From contig NC_049994.1 in NCBI RefSeq assembly GCF_000003815.2, positions 9,461,148 through 9,525,147 of the forward strand: 64,000 nt of DNA, in the 5' to 3' direction. Numbering within the stretch: position 1 is the first letter of the stretch; each line of letters starts with the position of its first letter. A program made the translations under genes and the position numbers. Positions 37,801 to 43,770 of this stretch are shown here, in pieces. The notes below the pieces were generated by a model, which made no database searches, had not been told where the DNA came from, and was given only the letters and a program-made list of their open reading frames with translations. The DNA comes from Branchiostoma floridae. Taxonomy: Eukaryota; Chordata; Leptocardii; Amphioxiformes; Branchiostomatidae.

Positions 37801-38866
37801 CCCTGTCCTTGGTGCTGAATGCTGTCATTACTTACATACCTAGCCCTGTCCTTGGTACTAAACACTCTCAGTACGTACAAAACTAGCCCTTTCCTTCGTG
37901 TGGAATACCTCCAATAATTATGAAACTAGCCCTGTCCTTGGTGCTGAACACTCAATGCGTACCAAACTAACCTTGTTCTTGTGCTGAACACTTTCAGTAC
38001 TTATAAAACTAGCCCTGTCCCAGGTGCTGAGCACTCTCAAAACTATTACTGTCCTTAGTGCTGAGCACCTTCAATACCTATTTACATCACTAGCCCTGTC
38101 CTTGGTGCTAAACCTTTTTTAATTTTCAAACTATGTTAAATTCCAAATTTCTATGGTATTTCTATATACTAAGGGACATGTTCTTGTCTGTGTCAAGGAT
38201 ATCATATAGAGCATATTAAGCATTATTACTTCAGTTATATCATGCAAAGTATGTTGGCAAGAAAAATCATGTTAGGATCTTTGAGTTAATTGAAAAGTTG
38301 TTTGCTAACCGACCTATTACTTTGTCTCCACAGTTCAAATTCAGTGATGTAGATACTTCATACATGATTGACACCCCAGATACAACCTACATGATCGATC
38401 CTCCACAGGTGAGTTACTGGAGATTTATTGATTTTGCAGGGAATTAATTTAGAAGTAAAAGTAGAAGGGCCTATGAAGGAGGTCTTCATAGAGGAAATGT
38501 ACTCATTTTTCCAAGGGATTAATTTCAAAGTAGAAGGGGCAAAGGGTTTTTCATGGTGTTTTTTAAGCTTATGATTGAATCAATACTAGTAAAACATTGG
38601 AAATACTGTTGTTGATTTCATTTCATTACAGTCTATCACTTATTGTATACAGACCGACATGACAAATACCCAATTATTGCTGCTGTTGTGTCTGGTTATA
38701 TGTGTACATGTGTATGACCTTCTACATTGTAGATTCTAACTGTGGTGTTTTCTGACAGAAACTTGGCACAGATGCTGCTGGGATAGACAACCCTCTGTAC
38801 GGTATGAAGAAGGAAACAGACTTTGGGCTGGACATCGATGGACCATCGTCCAGCTCTAATGCATAG
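393..38866 (+). CDS. Giant MAM/LDLa receptor-like gene (MALRD1/Diet1-like), 3' portion, 63 exons
   Basis: This gene encodes a large type I membrane protein built from repeated MAM and LDL-receptor class A domains. In order: MAM1 (partial) to MAM12, each followed by an LDLa repeat; a short linker; two further LDLa repeats; an EGF-like domain; one transmembrane helix; a cytoplasmic tail ending at TAG 38864-38866. I placed all 63 exons by GT-AG borders and domain motifs (FWYHMYG, DDFDW, TGPxx[13 protein letters not shown]; CDxxxDCxDxSDE). Phases agree at every junction and the total is about 2,817 residues. The 5' end, signal peptide and earlier modules lie off the left edge. Family knowledge: MAM domains mediate adhesion or oligomerisation, and LDLa repeats bind Ca2+ and basic ligands. 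Orthology to vertebrate MALRD1 is an inference from architecture only. Ligand and tissue cannot be read from the sequence. Confidence 0.93.
2202..4188 (+). CDS. Module 2: MAM 2 plus LDLa 2
   Basis: Exons are 2202-2351, 2662-2774, 3197-3364, 3779-3869 and 4033-4188. They show the canonical MAM layout: RCDFE..LCSW, then EADW and TGPAIDHT; then GQYLYLESS; then LRFYYHMYG; then [10 protein letters not shown]. The LDLa exon starts with a Pro/Thr-rich linker ([11 protein letters not shown], likely O-glycosylated) and has six cysteines and CTDGSDE. The 3' end of the first exon, with its 5' splice site, is repeated twice in the following intron. The second copy is in frame with the exon. Confidence 0.93.
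2306..2518 (+). repeat. Tandem copies of exon end plus 5' splice site (3 copies)
   Basis: The last 46 bases of exon 2202-2351 with the GTAAGT donor recur at 2381-2432 and 2469-2518. Donor GTs are at 2352, 2427 and 2515, so spacing is 75 and 88 bp. The copies differ by a few substitutions. The third copy also resembles the exon further upstream, from about 2450. Use of the second donor would add 25 codons in frame; the third is out of frame. Confidence 0.88.
4478..4952. repeat. Short direct duplications and a palindrome in an intron
   Basis: GTGTTGCAAAGAATGCT occurs at 4478-4494 and 4506-4522. GGTCATCATATGATCACA occurs at 4553-4570 and 4580-4597. A self-complementary stretch built on GTATCATACGTATGATAC begins at 4926. 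These are local slippage-type repeats with no known function. Confidence 0.6.
4732..6850 (+). CDS. Module 3: MAM 3 (divergent) plus LDLa 3
   Basis: Exons are 4732-4863, 5212-5317, 5840-5990, 6377-6458 and 6725-6850. The first MAM exon keeps [10 protein letters not shown] and TGPDMDHT but has SYNW where other modules have DDFDW. The B/C intron is phase 2 and splits the Trp codon of the FWYYM segment, while the canonical modules use a phase 0 intron just upstream. The last MAM strand reads [13 protein letters not shown]. LDLa 3 has six cysteines and CRDGSDE, with two extra residues before the last Cys. This is the most divergent of the first modules but shows no break. Confidence 0.92.
5428..5500. 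repeat. Interspersed repeat fragment, also at 11776-11850
   Basis: Two intronic stretches 6.3 kb apart share ACACAAAGTA, CTACCAACAAG-type and TTCTCAAGTT segments in the same order and spacing. They lie at different positions of their modules, so they are likely dispersed repeat copies rather than relics of module duplication. Confidence 0.4.
7259..9903 (+). CDS. Module 4: MAM 4 plus LDLa 4
   Basis: Exons are 7259-7417, 8142-8275, 8788-8952, 9388-9478 and 9757-9903, in the canonical five-exon layout. Motifs are [60 protein letters not shown] and [14 protein letters not shown]. LDLa 4 follows a Pro/Ala linker and has six cysteines with CSDASDE. Intron 7418-8141 carries SINE/LINE-type repeat remnants (see the repeats at 7500 and 7905). 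Confidence 0.93.
7500..7640. repeat. SINE-like remnant
   Basis: The stretch runs from a CCTTTCCCAAGAGCACA segment to AACGTGCTGG...GCGCCACAG, with a degenerate GGTTTTGAACTC resembling a tRNA B box. This organisation is common in dispersed repeats of marine invertebrates. No cloverleaf forms, so it is not a tRNA gene. Confidence 0.35.
7905..8110 (+). repeat. LINE/SINE 3' tail copy (family shared with 30735 and 58440)
   Basis: The shared end is CTTGCAATTAGCCCTCGGG, then GAACTTGCAATAAA. The same end occurs at 30748-30786 on this strand and at about 58440-58490 on the opposite strand. The sequence upstream (GTCGAACCCAATAA, ACTAGAGTAG) also matches the 58500-58590 copy in reverse. A conserved 3' end with variable 5' truncation is typical of retroposed elements. 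Confidence 0.6.
8333..8450. repeat. Dispersed repeat fragment (GATGAAGGTTRGRCATCCAGG)
   Basis: A CGATGAAGGTTAGACATCC segment here has a close match at about 41198-41225. It is followed by an inverted pair, TTACTCAAGCAACT and AGTTGCTTGAGTAA (8379-8432), able to form a hairpin. It is probably the 3' end of a retroelement. Confidence 0.45.
10213..11733 (+). CDS. Module 5: MAM 5 plus LDLa 5, only three exons
   Basis: Exons are 10213-10362, 10775-11028 and 11523-11733. The middle MAM segments, separate exons in canonical modules, are fused (10775-11028 includes [12 protein letters not shown] through CTANFQ). The last MAM strand is fused with the LDLa repeat (11523-11733). Motifs are [28 protein letters not shown] and [13 protein letters not shown]. 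LDLa 5 has seven cysteines because the acidic site reads DCCDGSDE; the extra Cys is unusual and could leave a free thiol. Confidence 0.92.
12145..14199 (+). CDS. Module 6: MAM 6 plus LDLa 6
   Basis: Exons are 12145-12291, 12678-12775, 13121-13282, 13681-13819 and 14065-14199, in the canonical layout. Motifs are [56 protein letters not shown] and [14 protein letters not shown]. The fourth exon continues into a Pro/Thr linker ([14 protein letters not shown]), a likely mucin-like spacer. LDLa 6 has six cysteines and CGDRSDE, with a longer loop between Cys2 and Cys3. Confidence 0.93.
14577..16125 (+). CDS. Module 7: MAM 7 (divergent) plus LDLa 7, four exons
   Basis: Exons are 14577-14720, 15117-15275, 15659-15771 and 15921-16125. 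The MAM start reads [11 protein letters not shown] with AAMNW in place of DDFDW. The middle reads [13 protein letters not shown], then an intron in phase 1 after LLMDT, a position used by no other module here. The last MAM strand and LDLa 7 share one exon ([12 protein letters not shown], then six cysteines with CGDNSDE). The end of this exon with its 5' splice site is the first unit of the 140-148-bp tandem array that continues to about 16600. Confidence 0.91.
16101..16600 (+). repeat. Tandem array (140-148 bp, 4 units) starting inside an LDLa exon
   Basis: Units begin at 16101, 16241, 16389 and 16537. Unit 1 contains the last coding bases of LDLa 7 and the GTAAGT donor. Units 2-4 are intronic and carry decayed copies of the exon end, with the donor changed to GTTAGC in units 2 and 3 and lost in unit 4. 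Units 2 and 3 are nearly identical, so the newest duplication is internal. Confidence 0.88.
17162..19515 (+). CDS. Module 8: MAM 8 plus LDLa 8
   Basis: Exons are 17162-17308, 17803-17906, 18460-18624, 19018-19108 and 19345-19515, in the canonical layout. Motifs are [57 protein letters not shown] and [14 protein letters not shown]. The LDLa exon opens with a Pro/Thr linker ([16 protein letters not shown]) and has six cysteines with CRDSSDE. The residues are ordinary for the family and no break is seen. Confidence 0.93.
17618..17655. repeat. Short dispersed repeat (GGGCCACACCARTTCAATTT)
   Basis: The segment GGCCACACCAGTTCAATTTG here recurs at about 32394-32422 with TTCTTGGTTCTC after it, and in shorter form at 18683-18702. 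It is intronic in all three cases. Confidence 0.45.
19892..22402 (+). CDS. Module 9: MAM 9 plus LDLa 9
   Basis: Exons are 19892-20077, 20550-20700, 21164-21266, 21683-21767 and 22265-22402. The first MAM exon is the longest (186 bp): [12 protein letters not shown] is followed by a longer, charged loop before RPGVDHT. The B/C part is fused through [12 protein letters not shown] and then cut by a phase 2 intron after HIY, again a private intron position. The last strand reads [13 protein letters not shown]. LDLa 9 has six cysteines, CGDGSDE and a five-residue extension before the last Cys. Upstream of the 21683 exon lies a tandem copy of its 3' splice site and first codons. Confidence 0.92.
21417..21704 (+). 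repeat. Tandem duplication copying a 3' splice site and exon start
   Basis: Two copies of about 150-164 bp lie head to tail. Each includes TGGCAGCTTT, CAATCCTTTAGAAT, CCTTGTACTGAAAA, then TTTGCTGCCAG and ATTATGATTGA. The real acceptor is the second (AG at 21681-21682). The first copy has AG at 21517-21518 followed by about 20 exon-like bases and then diverges. Confidence 0.85.
22865..27393 (+). CDS. Module 10: MAM 10 plus LDLa 10, interrupted by a transposon in an intron
   Basis: Exons are 22865-23020, 23587-23684, 24017-24187, 26751-26838 and 27214-27393. Motifs are [13 protein letters not shown] (Cys2 context altered), [44 protein letters not shown] and [14 protein letters not shown]. LDLa 10 has six cysteines but a five-residue insertion inside the acidic loop (CRDGT...SSDE), which may weaken Ca2+ binding. 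The 2.56-kb intron 24188-26750 is enlarged by a 2.15-kb terminal-inverted-repeat element; without it the intron would be of ordinary size. Confidence 0.92.
23054..23265. repeat. Palindromic MITE-like element, copy 1
   Basis: The ends are TACTATAAAAGCATTTA and TTCTGCATTTACAGTA, an imperfect inverted repeat. Inside lie GCGGTGGTTTTAA-type repeats and ACCATGCACTGTA. A second copy at 33083-33277 shares the whole layout. No coding capacity, so it is non-autonomous. Confidence 0.75.
24524..26670. mobile_element. 2.15-kb non-autonomous DNA transposon with 22-bp perfect TIRs
   Basis: The ends CCTCTGTGAAAATTCAAGCG.. (24524-24545) and its exact reverse complement (26649-26670) form 22-bp terminal inverted repeats. 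Both subterminal regions are packed with GGACG/CGTCC motifs and are GC-rich, unlike the A/T-rich intron around them. The middle is A/T-richer. A 60-bp tandem repeat (GACGCCGRTTGCGACGG) lies at 24838-24955. No transposase-like frame is seen; the long minus-strand open frame is low complexity. No clear target-site duplication was found, apart from a possible TG. The superfamily is not assignable by eye. Confidence 0.82.
27486..27572. repeat. 30-bp tandem repeat, three copies
   Basis: Units start at 27486, 27516 and 27546 (GTTTCAGYCCTAGYA, then TGTAGTRTAAGAAA). The array lies 154 bp upstream of exon 27727. It has no coding content. Confidence 0.7.
27727..29859 (+). CDS. Module 11: MAM 11 plus LDLa 11, four exons
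   Basis: Exons are 27727-27870, 28438-28650, 29207-29350 and 29734-29859. Motifs are [66 protein letters not shown] and [13 protein letters not shown]. The third exon fuses the WxxxGDQGD strand with the last MAM segment, so the usual phase 0 intron after FQ is absent. The intron before it is phase 1, after WSKT. LDLa 11 has six cysteines with CTDGTDE. The start of exon 28438 is set by the AG at 28436-28437 and by phase. Confidence 0.91.
28651..28860 (+). repeat. Degenerate 90-bp tandem repeat beginning at a 5' splice site
   Basis: Starting exactly at donor GTGAGTACAGACAGGTGTA (28651), a copy begins at 28741 (GTGAGCAAGGACAGGTGTA), followed in both by AAACAGATAWTCTAAAARCAAGAGAGA. A partial third copy follows. 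The exon part is not duplicated. Confidence 0.65.
30325..33050 (+). CDS. Module 12: MAM 12 plus LDLa 12, four exons
   Basis: Exons are 30325-30480, 31154-31302, 32108-32306 and 32925-33050. Motifs are [16 protein letters not shown] (extended between Cys1 and Cys2), [14 protein letters not shown] (the Asp of DHT replaced by Thr), [27 protein letters not shown] and [14 protein letters not shown]. The last two MAM segments are fused in one exon. LDLa 12 has six cysteines with CPDGRDE (Arg where Ser is usual). The intron 31303-32107 contains the GAGT microsatellite and a SINE-like repeat. Confidence 0.91.
30735..30790 (+). repeat. LINE/SINE 3' tail copy
   Basis: The stretch carries TTGCAATTAGCCCTCGGGC and then GAACTTGCAAATAAAC, matching the tail at 8073-8108. 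Only the 3' end is preserved. Confidence 0.6.
31391..31505. repeat. (GAGT)n microsatellite
   Basis: About 115 bp of nearly pure GAGT units lie in the intron 31303-32107 of module 12. The complementary strand reads open in several frames only because of the repeat. Confidence 0.95.
31795..31990 (+). repeat. tRNA-derived SINE-like element, copy 1
   Basis: The order of segments is an A-box-like GTGGCTCAACTGTTAGCAG, CCCTGGGTCAGGACATC, GGCTAGCAACCCCTCC, then CTATGTGC and CTGAACGAATGAAAC. The same segments in the same order occur on the opposite strand at about 57664-57940, where a better B box (GGTTCAATTCT) is kept. The assignment rests on these boxes and on there being two copies. Confidence 0.55.
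33083..33277. repeat. Palindromic MITE-like element, copy 2
   Basis: The ends are TACTGTAAATGCATTTA and TTCTGCATTTACAGTA, nearly perfect inverted repeats. The interior (TTAATTTCGCG, ACCATGCACTGTAGTCTC, TGTTTGCGGTGGTTTTA) matches the 23054 copy. It is less decayed than copy 1. Confidence 0.8.
33685..33735 (+). CDS. 51-bp linker exon between module 12 and LDLa 13
   Basis: This is a small exon bounded by TTTCAG and GTATGT, phase 1 on both sides. It encodes 17 residues rich in Ser, Thr, Gln and Ala ([16 protein letters not shown]). It probably acts as a flexible, O-glycosylated spacer. Because it is symmetrical it could be skipped without shifting the frame. Confidence 0.72.
33955..34128. repeat. 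174-bp MITE-like element with 21-bp TIRs
   Basis: CTGTAGAAGCCGCTTAATTG.. at 33955 and its reverse complement ending at 34128 agree at 19 of 21 positions. Internal TGTGCAATTA motifs recur. It sits 48 bp upstream of the LDLa 13 exon. Confidence 0.7.
34177..35205 (+). CDS. LDLa 13 and LDLa 14 (two exons)
   Basis: Exons are 34177-34308 and 35080-35205. LDLa 13 ([23 protein letters not shown]) has a full six-cysteine set and an intact acidic site. LDLa 14 also has six cysteines, but its site reads DCSTGADE: the first Asp of the DGSDE cluster is Thr, so Ca2+ binding may be impaired. No MAM domain separates the two. The donor of the second exon is taken as AA|GTAGGT at 35206, because only that choice keeps the frame into the EGF exon. 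Five decayed copies of the second exon's 3' splice site lie upstream (34673-35079). Confidence 0.88.
34350..34586. repeat. Possible 237-bp inverted-repeat element
   Basis: ATACGAGCGATCGC at 34355-34368 and GCGATCGCTCGTAT at 34567-34580 are inverted repeats within a longer imperfect pair. The interior is A/T-rich with a small duplication (TTAATATGTAAATA). It is unrelated to the other elements here. Confidence 0.5.
34673..35105 (+). repeat. Tandem decayed copies of a 3' splice site plus LDLa exon start (6 units)
   Basis: Acceptor-like AG followed by TCAGAGACC/CTGGAGACC-type exon starts occurs at 34676, 34745, 34822, 34899 and 34990, then at the real exon at 35080. Copies from 34822 on repeat CCCTGCAAYGGC, CCAGTGT and the upstream CCTGTATTTTCCTG tract. 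Spacing is 69, 77, 77, 91 and 90 bp, so most copies are out of frame with the exon. The 34990 copy hits a stop at once. Confidence 0.85.
35479..36568 (+). CDS. EGF-like domain (two exons)
   Basis: Exons are 35479-35551 and 36492-36568, joined through a phase 2 intron inside a Ser codon. Together they encode one EGF-like domain with six cysteines: CxxxxCxNGGxC, then FYCSC, then FSGSRC. This juxtamembrane position between the LDLa repeats and the helix is as in other LDLa receptors. No Asn/Asp consensus for a Ca2+-binding EGF is seen. The second exon ends with a short charged stalk (PPERRTDSN) leading to the transmembrane exon. Confidence 0.87.
36909..37008 (+). CDS. Transmembrane exon
   Basis: The exon encodes [12 protein letters not shown] followed by [15 protein letters not shown], a hydrophobic run of about 24 residues, and then the basic stop-transfer segment RRNNRDR. 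Cysteine-rich domains before it and NPxY motifs after it set the topology as type I (N-terminus outside). The flanking introns are phase 1 and phase 2, so the exon cannot be skipped without a frameshift. A soluble isoform would need an alternative end. Confidence 0.9.
37536..38866 (+). CDS. Cytoplasmic tail with two NPxY motifs (three exons)
   Basis: Exons are 37536-37602, 38334-38408 and 38759-38866 (TAG at 38864). The first encodes [18 protein letters not shown], with an NPTY motif. The second contains an internal duplication, DTSYMID followed by DTTYMID. The third contains DNPLYG, a second NPxY, and ends in a Ser-rich SSSSNA. NPxY motifs in LDLR-family tails bind PTB-domain adaptors and direct clathrin-mediated uptake, so an endocytic or signalling role is inferred. 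The two YMID tyrosines are possible phosphorylation sites; this is speculative. Confidence 0.9.
37783..38115. repeat. Degenerate tandem repeat of about 48 bp, roughly seven units
   Basis: The unit is close to ACTAGCCCTGTCCTTGGTGC followed by TGAACACTCTCAGTACTTA. Units vary by substitutions and small indels. The array lies in the intron between the NPTY and YMID exons. A single similar segment occurs at about 12458-12475. Confidence 0.75.
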
Positions 38867-39790
38867 CAACTGTCCTTTACAAATACTTAGGTAATCAGTA
38901 GTAAAATAGGTTTTTTAATGAAGGGCAGCCGAAACATAATCATATTGAAAGTACTAGTTTAAGACAGTATTAGATTTTCCTAATGTGTTTACCAACCAAC
39001 AAAGCTGCTATCGTTAACAATTGTTAACAATGAATGTATCCAGATTTTACGGAATTTAGTTGTAGACTATATACATGCCACGTCACATTTTTCTAGTAAC
39101 AATCCTGCTATCATGTTCAAGCTTTTTTATGTGAAGACTACTCACATTAAGGTGAATTTGACTAGTTTTGGAATTGCTTTCAATGTGTTCAAATTGAATA
39201 GAAAGAGCAGTCACTTAAATGATACAATAGACATGTGTATTAAGGGGCGAAGTGCAAGAAAATGTTGGAAGCTTTAATGTTCAGCATATCTGGTAGTTTT
39301 GCGAAGATTGTGTATCTTAGGCAGACAGCCTTCAGAATGCTTTCTTTCTTACATGCATGCTTCTACTGCATGCACATTGCATCCACAAGAGATAGGCTGC
39401 AGATAGATATGCTAGGGGTAATTTTTTATAACACAGACATATATTCAAGAAAGCAAAATTATTCATTCCTTACCTGTAATAAATCTTATTGATAAGCTTT
39501 GAATGTATATATTGCTATGTCTTGCCCAAGGGCCAAATGCAAAATAAGCAATTAAATTGACTGGAAAAATTGGACAATCAGACCCTGAAAAAATACATGA
39601 CTAAATCATAGGAAGTAATTCCGAGCTTATTACCATTGTGACAAGAAGAACATAAAGTTGTACAGTTTTATGTAATCCATCTTTTCCAAGCATATCTGGA
39701 TATGTACAGTGATAAAGTCATCTTGCTTGTGATTATATCCTGCATCCTCAAATAAAACATTCTATTGTCATCTGCTTGACAAGCAGTGGT
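38867..39790 (+). other. 3' UTR of the MAM/LDLa gene, with two AATAAA candidates
   Basis: The A/T-rich stretch after the stop codon has no open frame of interest. AATAAA hexamers occur at 39478-39483 and 39751-39756. Either could be the polyadenylation signal, and the first is the simpler choice. The end of the transcript cannot be fixed from sequence alone. Confidence 0.5.
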
Positions 39791-42700
39791 CTTTCGTACT
39801 TCATGTTTGTAAGGAAAATAGTGGAATAGAATTGATTTCATGGAAGATAAGGGTTTTTCGATCCTGTCGTAACATGACAATAGAAGTTGATGACTATACA
39901 AATTACAAAGAAAGTACAAATGTATAGTATAACAGAAAAATCTGGCTTTGCATTACTTTTTCAAGTCTTCTTGTAAGAGCCTCACTTCTTGACTAAAAAG
40001 ACGGCCCTTGGAATACTGGTAGTGTTTTCCACAATACACGTAACGTATATGTTGAGTAGGGTTCTAATTTACCGTTTTGTTGGCGACCGTGAATGGTTGT
40101 GTGTGTGTGTGTGTGTGTGCGTATGATGTATTATTGGCAGCACAGTCACACAGCATACGAGGAGTTACTCATTCACAACTTATTTTTTACTTATCAATTG
40201 CGTTAACAAACATATCTTTAAGTAACGTGCTAGAAAAATCGCACCAGACTCCCATGCCTAGTGCTTAGTGTTTGAGGGAAAGTTTCAATAGACAGTCTCA
40301 CAACACCACCTATCAACATTGGTTAGTATTGCAATACGTCCTTCTGTATACCAAGTAGGGGTGGGTACCGGAACACCAAACCGAGCTGGACCTGAATTTT
40401 TTTACCGGTACCCACCCCTAGCTATTACCATATTTCTTTGTGAAATTTTGTTCACCAAAAATCGATATCGTTCGTCTGTGATTTGAAAATTGGACAGTGC
40501 CACATTTGCATACGTCACAGGAACTAAAACATGGTGTAAAGGTGACCACTTCTGGTAAGCCATCCCAATAGTAGCCCCGGCTATCCCAATAGTAGCGATG
40601 AAATTAAAAGCAGTGGAGAAAATTTCCGCAGGTGATTACTATCAATACTTCCCGCACAGGTGACACATAACATGGTGGCGAGGCTTCAGACTCGACGCGG
40701 AGAACCTGGGATTTTTTACAGGGTTCGGAGGGACGACCACCAGACTTTCATCCAGTAAGGATTCTTTAAGATGGTAGTAAAAGGAACGTAATGCAACTGC
40801 AGTCTTCACTTATGCCACGTTCCTGCTTTTAAACTTTCTAATAGTTCCTTGTTCTCGTAGTTTGACCGTTCTCCCATTACTTTATATGGGAAGATTCGAT
40901 CATGAGTTTCAGTTTGCTGTTTGTCCCCCAACATTTCCAGTATCTTTCTGTCATCCAATCAACGTCTGGTGGAAATTCGTCAATAAGTATTGACAACGAA
41001 ATCTGTGTCTGTGTGTGCAGCTTGACCTGCGTATTTCCTAATAGTCGTAGATATAAAAATTTATTAGCTATTGTCAGAACTGCAGAAACTCCCTTTTGTT
41101 TACGTGTTGGATTATCATAGAGGTATATATTTTTCAGACTCCCGACTTCTTGTTAAATCTTTGTAGAATAATATCGTACGTTAAAAGTTGTTCATGTCGA
41201 TGAAGGTTGGGCATCCAGGTAATGATAAAACACATAAAAGCGTAACTTTTCACCTTTTATTACTTAAACATAGAATTGTTTATGGTGTTTCACAGTTACT
41301 GCAAACGTCCTTCCAGCGCAACCACGAGGGACAATGTGGTGTGTCTTCGCAGACAGGGGGAAGCTTTTGATGATGTTGACAACAAGTACCACATCATTGT
41401 TGTTTCTAAGAAGAAACACTGGGAACACAAGGGACGAATTCAGAAATGAATACTACTCTTCACCAATGTTTTCTATCTTAGTGTGCGTAATTATAATCAG
41501 TAAACTTCGCACATGTGTGAACAGTAAAAAATAACTATACTGCTCTTCTTAAGTGTATGCTTCCTACAACTGTTATTTGATACATTATTGTATAATGATA
41601 TTGCCAAAACCTCGTTCATTTACAAGAAACATATGACGGTTCCGAATACGGGTCTCATATATAGTGAATTGAAATAAGTGCATTAAAACATCGAGCCAGC
41701 AACAGCCAAGTCTCATCGTCTTTACTTTGTGTCCGTTACCATAGCAATTGATATATTCAGCTTAATTACACTCACCTGTGCTACAGGTGCATATTAACAT
41801 AATTTACCCTAAAGGTCAAACCACAAGTGAAAGATGATTTTTGTGTAGGTACTGTAAAAAATTTTAGGGGGGAGGCGGGTGTCGGGTGTCCAAAAAAATG
41901 AATACTAGAAGTTTCCATTTTGTATTGAGGGGAGAGCTAAAAGAGTCTGGGAAATTGTGAAATTGTAGGTAAATGAACTTACAATGAGTAAATTTGACGA
42001 TATTTCTCTTTATTTGGCATAATTCTGACATCGTGTTACGTGACGTCTTGCGACACAGCCTGACGTGGCCAGACCAGCCTTGAGGGCACCGCGAAGGGCC
42101 CTAGTTTTTTGAGACACAAAGTTCTCAGACAGAGACCTACTCATCTCCTAAGCCATGGGACAGCTCAGCCCTTTTTGGTTTGGGTCAAAACAAAACTTGA
42201 TAAAAAATGACACTAAAATGGGAGACTGTCATTTTTAGACAAGCATGGAACGACATAACCTTAAGAAAACATGACAAGGCTCTGGTGTAGCTCCCTGCAA
42301 TTTTTGTTCGTGGTCTCATAATGAACGAATTATATTTATATCATACTTTTAACCAAACCAAATGTTAAACATCAGTATTCCGGCAACGACAGTCTCTAAG
42401 CTACTTTGACAACTGTTCTTGATATAACAGTTAGCAATAAAGTATGATATATTGCTTATAAGATGCCTTTTCCGTAAGAACTAACCTACATAGATAAATT
42501 ATGATGATGATAATGGCATCCGCTGTTCGTTAGACGCAGCTGTAAGTAATTAGATAATTACATGTTTCCTTCCTTCTTAATGTACCAATGAATAGAAGTG
42601 GTCGAGTGTACAGCTGTCGGATTTCTCTCACACCCTCTTTTCTCCACAAATAACGTTATTGCAACTTCATGTCCGAAGGCTTATTGCAAACAAACATGTA

Positions 42701-43055
42701 ATTTTTGCCAAAAGTTCTGTCGTTTTGACGGTGAAATGTCTTAAGATATTACCATTATGATTGTGAATGGTCGATCATATATCCATGTATTGTACGTCTT
42801 GTACGGAATAAGTAGGTACATTATGCCTATTTATATTTCATTGCCACATTATTCTGATAAAAACACCGAAAATTGAGTTTCATGGAAATAATAATTTTAC
42901 GTTTTCTTCTTAACTTTTTGCAAGTAAGCGTAAAGAATGCTGATACACTGGTCTTTGATTCCAATGGCTGCCTAGGGGATCGAACGAAATGGTTAGGACG
43001 CTCCCCACCGCTCAACTGACAACTGAAGCAATTGAGCAATCTAGTCTGCTAGCAA
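38960..43055. other. Intergenic region, no gene recognised
   Basis: Beyond the 3' UTR and the small repeats listed, I see no exon with a recognisable motif or a convincing open frame between the two genes. The DNA is A/T-rich. Confidence 0.5.
40356..40420. repeat. 65-bp palindromic element
   Basis: TAGGGGTGGGTACCGG and CCGGTACCCACCCCTA are perfect 16-bp inverted repeats around a 33-bp centre. This form is common as a short dispersed palindrome in animal genomes. A (GT)n run lies at 40096-40119 nearby. Confidence 0.7.
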
Positions 43056-43056
43056 A

Positions 43057-43173
43057 CCCTACGGTGCCTTAAGATAGTATTAAAGCTGGCCAAGAAGTAT
43101 AGCCGGTCAAAGGGAGTCAAAGGGGTGCCGGCTATACTTCTTGGCCAATTTTGATACTTAAGGCACCGTTGGG
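43057..43173. repeat. 117-bp hairpin-forming element
   Basis: ACGGTGCCTTAAG and its complement CTTAAGGCACCGT mark the ends. The arms continue through GGCCAAGAAGTATAGCCGG and CCGGCTATACTTCTTGGCC. The short loop is AAAGGGAGTCAAAGGGG. The near-perfect stem of about 40 bp suggests a young MITE. Confidence 0.8.
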
Positions 43174-43225
43174 TCTGCTTGGAGACTAACTGACATCACC
43201 GAAATAAGTCGTCCTCTGGCCCCAA

Positions 43226-43470
43226 CGTTTGCTGTCACGTGACCCATGACGTGTCCGTCACTCATCCCCTCGCCCGGTGATGACTCAGCGCTCGCCAGGC
43301 GATCAGTCCGACCTGACAGGTGGCGTGGCGGCGGCGGTAAGGCATGAAGGTCCCGGCACCGCTCCGGTATGCGCCGCGACCCCGATAAGGTGGCGGGACA
43401 GTCCCGTACTGAGTGACAGCCTGACGCCTCGACTGGTGTGCTCAGGTTTCAGTGACAGGTACGTCCTGTC
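43226..43470. promoter_or_regulatory. CpG-rich intergenic block with E-box and AP-1-like motifs
   Basis: A GC- and CpG-rich island in otherwise A/T-rich DNA. It contains the palindrome GTCACGTGAC (43234-43243), TGACGTG (43247-43253) and TGACTCAGC (43281-43289). Such bHLH and bZIP type sites are suggestive of a regulatory element. No coding pattern convinces. Confidence 0.3.
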
Positions 43471-43596
43471 ATCACCACTCGTCATGAGGAGGGGGCTAAA
43501 ACTGACGGGGTAGCCGATAACGTATCATAACATGGCATCCAGCCCTATTTGCTGTTTGCTGGCTCTATCCACAACGTATCGTCTAATTTACATATT

Positions 43597-43603
43597 TACA
43601 TGG

Positions 43604-43634
<31 letters not shown>

Positions 43635-43770
43635 GAGATAAGCACACTACACAAACACACACACAAAACCACAAGCACACACACATTCACAAACACACAC
43701 GCACACAACACAAACACACATAAACGCTACATGCATACAGACTCATACACGCACACACACAGACACACTA
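43597..43770. repeat. CA-rich low-complexity DNA
   Basis: Interrupted (CA)n and ACACAAACAC repeats. The open frames through it are artefacts of the repeat. Confidence 0.85.
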
